64,000 nucleotides of DNA from NCBI GenBank assembly GCA_944472135.2, contig OX235267.1, positions 34,999,312-35,063,311 of the forward strand. Reading direction: 5' to 3'. The stretch is from Trichobilharzia regenti. Lineage: Eukaryota; Platyhelminthes; Trematoda; Strigeidida; Schistosomatidae. This document shows, piece after piece, positions 55,268-64,000 of the stretch (positions are counted from its first letter, which is position 1; each line of letters starts with the position of its first letter). A program made the translations under genes and the position numbers. The notes under the pieces were generated by a model. It was given only the letters and a program-made list of their open reading frames with translations, was not told the origin of the DNA and did no database searches.

Positions 55268-57262
55268 TTACAGCAGTACGCCTACAACCCTTCTCAGGTT
55301 GACGCCCTGGTTTCGAAAATCGTCGCAGAGTTCATTTGCTAACTTCCTTCTATCAGCTATATCCTCAAATCTGAACGGCAACTCGCTCATGTCATTGTAT
55401 CGTAGAATATAGATGACTAAAAAACATACGACGTATCTGGTCAACCAAGCGTAGGCACAGAGTAATTTACACCAAAGATAATAACATTCAAATAGTAACT
55501 TGAAACTAGAAATGCCTTTATTCGTGCAAGTCAATTTAACAACTACTCTCTCCTTTACACTTGGCTTATCCACACTAAACTGACCATTGATATTCGTCCT
55601 TTCAAACGAACTGATACTACCATAGTCATTGCACAAGATACTTCAGTTCATGGGTGTCTCTTTCATTGTGGATGACAGCACCAACGACGACTGATTGATA
55701 TCAGTTGATGAACTTAGCAGTGGATCAAAAGCTGTTGTTGCTCGCTTTTCAGAAATTTGTCTACCTGCAACACCACCACCACTGCTGTATTTTGCTATCA
55801 GCTAAGGTTTAGCACTAGCATCTGATGATAGGTCGGCTACATGCTGATCACTCACACTGACGGTCTCACAAGTATGCATGCCTTCTGCAACTGCACCTGC
55901 ATTTATTTCTACTTCACGTTCAAGTTTTACAGAAACTTCGTTCAACTTAGCAGTAGTAGGCATATCCCTCATCTCATCATGATCAACCAAAGACAACTGT
56001 GAAGTATCATGATCATTATCACGAATATTCAATTTACCCTCAACTTCATCATTTTCAAACTCTTTAATAACAGAAGTAGACAATTTTGGTTCCTCCTCGC
56101 AAATCATAAAAGGTTTTATAACTTCACTCCGACTAGTAATACCTTGTAAACTTGTGGAGTCAGAACTGCACTCTGAAGCAGCAACTCTATTCTGTGACAC
56201 TCTATTCAACAACGGCTTACCAGTTGCAACTACAGACTTCTTCACCGCACCGTTATCGTCACACAATTTGGAGTCAGGCCTGGAGTTCACATTTAGCTTA
56301 TCACTGAACTTGCTCACCGGTTCACAGTTCACCCTTGTATGCACCTCTTGCACACGTGTGAAACAAAACCGTGTTTGTCTTGCATCTTGTAACTTATCTG
56401 TTGAGGATGCACTACGAAACCTGTTACACTCACTAGATCTATATGCATTACTGGACATTATCGAGCCTTCTCGATATCCACCTCTCTGAGGCCTACTCGT
56501 CATCAATGATTGCATTTTGATCTCAGACTGCTCTATTCTAGGGGTGAGATGTAATAGACTGGCGAACTTGCTCATAGATTGATTGACACTAGTATTTACC
56601 AGTTTCAGGATATCATCAAACTTTGGCTCGATACCCTCATCCTCCATACGGGAGCTCATCTTCACCCACTTCCTTTGCAGTCGAGTAGGTAGACGTCTTG
56701 CTATTACTTCTAGTATAAAACTCGAGTTGAGGTCACTCATGCGATCCATCGAAATCATTCCATTCTTGTAAATTAGCAAATTATCTAAAAACTCAGTGAG
56801 TGCCTGGGAGTCATCCTGTAATTGACCACCATTACCCTTAACAGCCTCGAATAATTTCCCTGCAATCATCGAAGGTCTTCCAAACCTTTGACGTAATATG
56901 CTCATAGCCTCGTAGTAGCCCTCTTTTGGCTTCATAAACTTACAACACTGTATAGCTCTTGCAGCAATTCCAGTGCAATATCTCATCAAATAAATTAACT
57001 TCATTTCATCAGTTAATGAAAAACCACTCAACATGATCTCAAACTCCTTTACAAATTGTAAATAATCAGCCGGGTTTCCATCAAAACACCGTGGTTCAAA
57101 CTTAGGGAGTTTGATGTTCCTATCATCCCTGAACGGCGAAACAGTAACATCAACCATGTCATACTTAACATCAGACACATCGTTACAATTAACAGACAAG
57201 TCACCATGACTTACTTTCCTGTTTGCATCCAAGACACTCTGTCCCTTCTTTGACCCAGGCAT
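55268..57262 (-). pseudogene. BEL/Pao gag (inner element) with premature stop
   Basis: From MPGSKKGQSVLDANRK (57262) the frame is open for 486 codons and stops at 55802 (TAG in SAKP-stop). The outer copy reads on at that point. The tail resumes as CNDYGSISSFERTNINGQ and LWCKLLCAYAWLTRYVVCFL (55636-55268). Otherwise very similar to the plus copy. Confidence 0.85.
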
Positions 57263-57407
57263 TGTTGAACTTGACCCAATTCCAAAAAAGTTCCAGATAT
57301 TGCTTGTTCAAAGAGGACTTGACCGGCACCAGGAGAAATGAACGGCGACTATCCAAACTTTCACCAACTGTTTAAATTCGCCAGATCTGTTTCTATCGTC
57401 AGAAACT

Positions 57408-57747
57408 GTCAGTTTCGTCTCATAAACCGTTAATGCCCAGCTCTCGCTACGCTCGGGCCCACGCTGTTCTTTGAGTCGAAAAAAGCAAAACACCGATCTG
57501 CTGGTTGCTATTTCTTTATTGTTACACCAACATATAAAAGAAATAAAGGAACTAAGCAAACTAAGGTCTGAAAACAAATATTACAATAATAAATCACGAT
57601 ATTACTTCTGACGATGTTTCACTCTTCTTTCTGAACAGCGACCGATGAGACGATGACTGTCGTATTGATGCCTCCGCGAAAATTGGGGAAATTGATTTTA
57701 AGCAAACAACCAAGAATTGATCGTTCAACCTTCAACTCGTTGAGACA
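57408..57747 (-). repeat. BEL inner element, 5' LTR
   Basis: 340 bp with a small internal deletion near 57475. Shares subfamily markers with 53791-54156. To its right the outer element resumes (GTGCGTCAACCTG). Confidence 0.9.
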
Positions 57748-58896
57748 GTGCGTCAACCTGTGAAGGGTTGTAGGCGTACTGCTGTAAGTCCTACAATTCT
57801 CCAAAGGGTAGCGCATCAATGAGCAGTCCAATGTGCTTGGTGTGTGATTTTGTACATATGTTCATATTGTACATACTGAATTGATATCATCTGTCATCTA
57901 TCTGTTGGTATTTCTGTTTGTGTCCGGACGACTTCCACTTGAATCATCAACCTGAGAAGGAATGTAGGCGTAATGCTGTAAGTCCTACGGTTCTTCAAGG
58001 GTAGTTTGTCGTGTCAGAATCCACAACATTTGATGTGTTGATTGTACATATGTTTGTATTAAATAATTGTGTGAGTTCCAATTGATGTAATTGTTGAATA
58101 ATATTGTTTGTGTCTGGACATTCCACAACTTACAATCGTCAACCTGTGAAGGTTTGTATGCGTACTGGTGTTAGCCCTGCGGTTATTCAAAGGAATTCCA
58201 TCAAGACATGAACTGAGAGTTTGTGTGTACTGTTTGTATATATGTGTGGTGTGTCATATCAATTGGTGTTTTTGGATTTATTGGGTTTTCTCGTTGTTTC
58301 CGTACCTTGTTGTTATTGCATAATTTTGTTAAAATTTTCGTCGTGATTACTTCTGAAGTTGTTTCTTGTCTTTTACATCCGTGAATGAATTGATTGATGT
58401 TAGAGACAGCAGATGGGTCGTATACGCCGGGGAGGCTAGGCTATTGCTGAGAATGAAACGCACACGGAGATAATTGTTAGCTGCGGTCCGACACGCCGGG
58501 AGAAAGAGTGTAAACGACTGAGGCTCGCATGCGTCACCGCTATTAGAACTGAGGCAGAATGAGTGACCATAGATTTCAGTGGTAATTGGTAATGAGTAGA
58601 TAAGAGGATGTGCGTAGAGTATCGTGAGTTGGTGCTATGGTCACGTTGCATTCTGCAAGAGTCATTCTAACAAGCGGCGATTGTGTTGCAAGATGTCAAG
58701 AGGAGGTCTCTGTCTGGAGGCGCAGGTCGTCAGCGATGTGTGAGATTGTGCTGTGGGTATGCTTGTGGTGTGTTGGCTTTTCTGTTTGTTTTCAATTTCA
58801 GCTCTGTCCGTGTGACCCAGGTTCTCGCAATGGCATCCAAGTCAACGTGTATTGGTCGTGAAGGAAAAAAGGGTTGGATCCCTTTTTTGCCGGGAG
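57748..58896 (+). other. BEL outer element 3' internal region with tandem repeats
   Basis: Continuation of the element begun at 51339, displaced by the inner insertion. Three repeat units start near 57755, 57947 and 58138. Confidence 0.8.
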
Positions 58897-59252
58897 TGTC
58901 AACGGAGTTGATTATTGAATGATCAATTCTTGGTTGTTTGCTCAAAATCAACTTCCTTAATTTTCGCGGAGGCACCAGTACACCAGTCATCGTCTCATCG
59001 GTCGCTGTTCAGAAAGAAGAGTGAAACATCGTCAGAAGTAATATCGTGATTTATTATTGTAATATTTGTTCACGGACCTTAGTCATACTTGATTTATATG
59101 TTGGTGTAACAATACAGAATACTCAAGTCAACAATTGGTGTTTTGGTTTTTTCGTTCGTTGTTACTAAGCGTTTCTGAGAAACTTCAAGCGACAGCGTGA
59201 GCCCGAGCGTAGCAAGAGCTGGGCATTAACGGTTTACGAGACGTGACTGACA
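58897..59252 (+). repeat. BEL outer element, 3' LTR
   Basis: 356 bp, TGTCAACGG to GTGACTGACA. Same subfamily as 51339-51694, roughly 7% different by eye. Confidence 0.9.
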
Positions 59253-59505
59253 CCATCGTTTCCCTAAAATACTAAACCGTCGTATAGCATCGAGGACGTA
59301 CCTCATAAAGTCACTCACAAGATTGTTACAACGGGTCATCCGGTTCGTGCTTGTCCTCGTTGATTGCCTCCTTACAAATTAGCAGCAGCCGAAGCGGAAT
59401 TCGAACACATGATGCCACTCGGCATCATCAGACCCTCTAAAAGTCCTTGGTCCTTACCCTTACACATGTTGCATACAGCTGAATATGATTAGAAGCCATT
59501 TGGGT

Positions 59506-59873
59506 TGTCAATGTAGTTGAAGATTGAACAATCAATTCATAGTTTTTTGTTCAGACCCATCTCCTCCATATTTTTCGTGGGTGTCACCAATCCAGCAGTC
59601 ATCGTCTCATTGTTCGCTGTTCAGTGGAAGATAGAAAACTATCAGAAGTATTATCGTGATTTATTGTTATGACATTGATTCTCAGACCTTGTGTATAATA
59701 ACCTTGTTGTTGGTGACATATTGGCGTGAGAATAAAAGATTCTCGAGTCACCAATCTGTGTTCTGGCTTTTCGCGTCGGTTAATACAAATTGTTTCTGAA
59801 AGCCTTCGAGGGACAGCGTGAGGTCCAGAGTAGTAAGAGCTGGAAATTGACAGCTTATGAGAACTGGCTGACA
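59506..59873 (+). repeat. BEL-family LTR, diverged subfamily
   Basis: 368 bp, TGTCAATGTAG to GGCTGACA. Inverse match of 40536-40866. Followed by a leader and gag remnant. Nothing recognised in the 253 bp before it. Confidence 0.85.
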
Positions 59874-59992
59874 ATTTCTGACAGTTTCTGATAATGTTTG
59901 GATAGTCTACGTTCGTCCTTCCCGGTGTCTGCAAGTCTTCTTTGAACAGGTATTATCTGGAACTTTTCTGGAATTTTTGGTCAAGTTCAGTG

Positions 59993-60385
59993 ATGCCTTT
60001 GTCAAAGAAGGGACAAGGCGTCTTGGAATCAGACAGGAATGTAAGTAATGCTGAGTTGCTTGTTAATTGTAATGATATGTATGACGTTCGGCATGGTGAG
60101 TCTGTTGTTCATGGTTCGACGTTTAGGGATAGTAGGGGTTTAAGGTTATCTAAATTCAAGCCTTGGAACTCTGATGGAAACCTAACCGACTATCCACAGT
60201 TAATCAAAATGTTTGAGATGATGTTGAGTGGTTTCTTATTAAATGATGAAATGAAGTTGATGTATTTGATGAGGTACTGCACTAGAGTTGCTTCGAGAGC
60301 TATGCAGTGCTCTAAATGTCTTTGTACCTACGCCTGGTTTGTCATATACGTCGTGTGTTTGTTAGTCATCTATATTCTACGGTAA
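59993..60385 (+). pseudogene. BEL gag remnant with large internal deletion
   Basis: MPLSKKGQGVLESDR to YLMRYCTRVASRAMQCSK is gag N-terminus, then it joins directly to the hydrophobic tail LCTYAWFVIYVVCLLVIYIL. Some 450 residues are missing between the two in one open frame. Confidence 0.8.
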
Positions 60386-60419
60386 AATGACATGTGCGTG
60401 TCACAGTTCAGCAACGAGG

Positions 60420-60804
60420 ATGTGCGTACTTTTCTTCTGTCGTGTTGTGACTAGAGGGACGGTATCTTAGATTGTTGTGTGAATAATCTCTCCTACCACT
60501 TCACAGTGTTTATTCACAAATAACTCATCCTATGCTAATGACCATATTGCGCCGGACAAAAGCCTCTGTATTCCAACATAGTTCAGCCAGCTATTGTAGA
60601 GATATGGTCGCGTAACGTCCCACTGTAAGTGCTTCCGGAGAACAAGATCGAATCCTATGCCTGCATGGTCACTACTTCATAGGCCGGTCATGATCTAGAT
60701 ATTTTCAATGAGCAGTTGGTCACTAGTCGGGATATAAAATATTTGCGATGACTTTCTACTGCAGCCTCAACTAGTGTCGACACCAACATTCTCAGTCAGT
60801 CCCA
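60420..60804 (-). repeat. 'Host LINE' endonuclease fragment, inverted copy
   Basis: Near-identical reverse complement of 44752-45139. Joined to the same LTR at the same base as there. Confidence 0.8.
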
Positions 60805-61159
60805 TTGTCGATGTAGTTGAAGATTGAACGATCAATTCATGGTTGTTTGCTCAAACCCAACTTCCCCAATTTTTTGCAGAGGCATCAGTACATCAATCAT
60901 CGTCTCATCGGTCGCTGTTCAGAAAGATAAAAATCGTCAGAATTAATATCGTGATTTATTATTGTAATATTTGTTCATAGACCTTAGTTTATCATGCTGC
61001 TCATATGTTGGTGTTAGAATAAAGAATTCTCGAGTCGCCAATCGGTGTTTTGGTTTTTGCGTCCGTTAGTACTGAGCGTTTCTGAAAGGCTTTGAGGGAC
61101 AGCGAGAGGTCCGGCGTAGCGAGAGCTGGGCATTAACGGTTTTTTAGACGTGCGTGACA
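60805..61159 (+). repeat. BEL LTR, inverted copy of 44398-44751
   Basis: TGTCGATGTAG to GCGTGACA, a few substitutions from the other copy. Confidence 0.85.
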
Positions 61160-61450
61160 TAAGCATTGATTTATAATTCCCGCGGGAAATTGAAATTTTT
61201 TATTTTTTCGATCACAGTTTAGATTTGGCGCTGTATCTTATAAATGATTCGGTCAAATTCAGACCTCAGATATTATCTATTTCCTTATTTGTATTTTTAT
61301 TCTTGAATGTCTCGTCACATTGAGCATTATTCAACCTATTTCTAGATTGACAAATCCTAATTTATGTTCTATAAGTTAAATGAGTGTACATATGTTCATG
61401 CTTGTAAAAGTGACTGGTTTCTGTTTCAGAAATAAAATACATATATTAAA
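61160..61450. other. No recognised feature
   Basis: AT-rich spacer between two BEL fragments. Confidence 0.4.
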
Positions 61451-62133
61451 ATATATATCCGTGAATGAACTGACTGATTTTAAAGACAGAAGATGGGTCG
61501 TATACGCCTGGGGAGGCTATTGCTGAGAATGACATTCACATGGGAATACAGATTAGCTGTCGAATCAATGATTGAGAATGAATGTTTGCATTTATGCTGT
61601 GGTTCCACACGCCGGGGATCGAGAGTGTGGACGACTGAGGCTTGCATACGTCACCGTTACTAGGACTGAGGCGCAACGAGTGACAAGCGATTGCAGTAGT
61701 GATTGGTAGTGAGTAGATAAGAGGATGTGCAAAGAGTACCATGAGGTGGTGCTATGGTCACGTTGCTTTCAGCAAGAGTTATTGTAGCAAGTGGCGATTG
61801 TATCGCAAGATGTCAAGAGGATACCTTTTAACTGGAAGGCGTAGGTCGTCTTCGATGAGTGAGATTGTGTTTTCTGTTTTCTTGTTGTGATTTGAGCTGT
61901 TTTTATTTCTATTATTTTCGATTACCGCTTGATTCCACACTGTATTTTCGGTACAATTATGGTATTTTTGGCATTGATATAGGTAGCTTAAATTTCGCAG
62001 GCCGATCATAGATTTCAGGTGTCTTGCTTTTCCATTTGACCTAATCCCGTTTGCCCAGGTCCCGCATTGGCAGTTCACTTCGAGTTTATCATCGCTATGG
62101 AGAAATGCGATGGACACTTTTTTCCCGAGGAGT
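61451..62133 (+). mobile_element. BEL 3' internal region, older copy, split by SINE
   Basis: Aligns with 58374-58896 (CCGTGAATGAA, GATGGGTCGTATACGCC, TTGC..CAAGATGTCAAGAGGA). Interrupted at about 61895-62030 and then followed by its LTR. Confidence 0.75.
61895..62030 (-). mobile_element. SINE fragment, 3' part
   Basis: On the plus strand GCTTGATTCCACACTG, then GGTACAATTATGG and GCAGGCCGATCATAGAT: the reverse complement of the SINE tail and body. The head is missing. Confidence 0.7.
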
Positions 62134-62441
62134 GTCAATGGGCGTGAACAGTGAGCGCTTGTTTTTGGAACTGATAGCCATTGGTGGGCAAGTCGAAGGC
62201 GCGAATGGTTTGATCGTGTACGAGTTCGACGAAGACGATCAAAAACGAATAAAAGTACATAATAAATTTGTATAAAACATTTCTTTGAAGTCTTGTACTG
62301 TTCTCTACTTCAATTGCCAAACAATATAACTTTCTTCTCACAATAGTGGTGTTTTGGAGTTAAATTTGAAGAAAGAACACAGTATTTATCGGTGCGGAGC
62401 GTCTTCGTAACAATAGGAACTTAGGGATAAGTTCCTTGACA
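62134..62441 (+). repeat. BEL LTR, older subfamily
   Basis: 308 bp, TGTCAATGGGCG to CCTTGACA. Inverse match of 25865-26133. Confidence 0.8.
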
Positions 62442-63724
62442 GTGGTTTTGCTTTCCTCTGGCTTTTTGACCATAAACAGTTCTTATATTTTACTTGCCAT
62501 TTTCTGCATTTAATGTCGATGTAGATTTTTTGTTCGTAGAACGAAATTTGCCCACAGATATTCTGTCCTCACCATCAGCACAGATGATACAGACACTAGG
62601 TCTTACTGTAGTTACAACTCAGGTGAGTTGATACAAACTTTACCTGTTTCTACCATATAGAGGAACGGTAAAACTACACAAGATGACAACACAAAGTCAT
62701 CTATCCTTCAAGGAAGGACAAAAAATACCTAACATTACTGATGTCTGGAACAGACGACCGAAGTTCAACCTAAAAATTACATTTAGGATTACTGGTGGGT
62801 TTAGATATTTCCTCCACAATGACTTTACTCTTGGTTCACCTAGGATTTATGATCTCAGAAATAAATCTTCATGTTCTCAAATGCCCCGCTGTCATACAAA
62901 GTACAGATCAAATTCTTTCTTAGTGAAATACCATTGTATCTGAAACCATCTTCCAAGTAAAATTGGAAACAGTTCTACCTCAAAAATCTCACCTCTGCTG
63001 GACAATTATTTTATCCACAACTGGTTAGAAGGGGTATGTGATAAACTAAAAACTAGAGATATTATACAGCACTCCTCTCACTCTCGCTGTTAGTTTCCGA
63101 AATCTATCTTTAACTTTACTTTCACCATGATTGTTTTCACAACCCAAATCACCTACTCACATTCAGTTTTACATTTTAATTATTTCTTTAATCAAACATT
63201 TTTGCATACATCCCTGGTAACATATTGTATTATGAGCATTCCAGTGTGCTAAGAGTTCAGTCTCAAGTTCCAGTAGTAAATCACCTGAAGATGACTGGGA
63301 TTAAAATGTTTCTGGGGTCTGCCCGATGCTGTGCGTAAGTGATGTCTCTCTCTACGGAAATTCCAGCACAAATGGTGATAGTCGCTATGATCAACTACGC
63401 GGTAAGTCTTAAACATTAGTGAATCTTATCTTACTGTTCTATAACTATAATTCTGTATAGTCAAATTTTTCGGAACCATATATTATAACTTACTGCAGTT
63501 TATATATATAATGCCGCACAATTATTCACTGTTTTCCGAAATTACATTTATTTGTATCTAAAACGTAGACTACGACCATCTAATTTCTTTACATTTTAAT
63601 TATTTTTCTTCATAATGTTGTAACAGATGAAGCAGACATAATGGTCTTCTGAAAGTAGTCATTCGTAACATGACTTTAAACAGGTTGACAAGTGAGTGTG
63701 AAAAAGGAAGTATTTCGCCAGTTT
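62442..63724. other. No recognised feature
   Basis: One short open frame (62683-62943) has no family resemblance. The rest is AT-rich with no repeat recognised. Confidence 0.35.
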
Positions 63725-64000
63725 TCAGTCACGTCTCGTAAACCGTTAATGCCCAGCTCTTGCTACGCTCGGGCTCACGCTGTCGCTTGAAGTTTCTCAG
63801 AAACGCTTAGTAACAACGAACGAAAAAACCAAAACACCAATTGTTGACTTGAGTATTCTGTATTGTTACACCAACATATAAATCAAGTATGACTAAGGTC
63901 CGTGAACAAATATTACAATAATAAATCACGATATTACTTCTGACGATGTTTCACTCTTCTTTCTGAACAGCGACCGATGAGACGATGACTGGTGTACTGG
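63725..64000 (-). repeat. BEL LTR, cut by window edge
   Basis: Starts CAGTCACGTCTCGTAAACCG and matches 58897-59252 in inverse orientation, including its subfamily markers. The element it belongs to, if any, lies beyond the window. Confidence 0.85.

Noticed and set aside
62683..62943. 86-codon ORF as a gene
   Set aside because: No recognisable domain, no splice or initiation support, and surrounded by repeats.

Overview
This window looks like nuclear DNA of a trematode flatworm, most likely a schistosome-type blood fluke. Two conserved animal genes are stretched over repeat-filled introns. The repeats are flatworm types: RTE-like and CR1/L2-like LINEs, BEL/Pao and Gypsy LTR elements, a tRNA-headed SINE, and an Smα-like insertion carrying a decayed hammerhead-ribozyme motif. 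Species and family names come from recalled hallmarks; no database was searched.

Host genes (1-21 kb). On the + strand, exons 1754-2305 and 6748-7036 encode the C-terminus of syndetin (VPS50), an endosomal tethering subunit. On the - strand, five exons between 20813 and 7373 encode a complete 150-residue UBE2C-type ubiquitin-conjugating enzyme. The genes are convergent: 336 bp separate their stop codons and their poly(A) signals lie past each other. The last UBE2C intron (7483-18681) holds a LINE cluster. It includes a nearly identical 3.5-kb tandem duplication and a 640-codon reverse-transcriptase ORF with a duplicated C-terminal module.

Middle (21-34 kb). A full tRNA-headed SINE (21705-21905) is followed by an old minus-strand BEL/Pao gag relic inserted into another SINE (22706-26295). 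Next come a plus-strand two-ORF LINE that lost its 3' end (27956-31910) and a defective Merlin/ISXO2-like transposase (32453-33110).

Nested complex (33.7-64 kb). A CR1-like LINE ('host LINE') was hit by a Gypsy element. The Gypsy 3' LTR was then hit by a CR1/L2-like LINE, which later received a solo BEL LTR and the Smα-like insertion. The Gypsy 5' half and its flank now lie on the + strand (44.75-51.34 kb), while its 3' half and the other flank lie on the - strand (33.7-40.5 kb). This is best explained by an inversion between inverted BEL LTRs. To the right, a minus-strand BEL element sits inside a plus-strand BEL element of the same family (51339-59252). All BEL copies with a readable gag keep gag joined to a short piece of pol without reverse transcriptase, and their 3' regions carry three roughly 190-bp tandem repeats with potential hairpins.

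Intervals with no recognisable content are listed as such. All nucleotide comparisons were made by eye, so boundaries are approximate to a few bases unless a splice site or LTR terminus fixes them.
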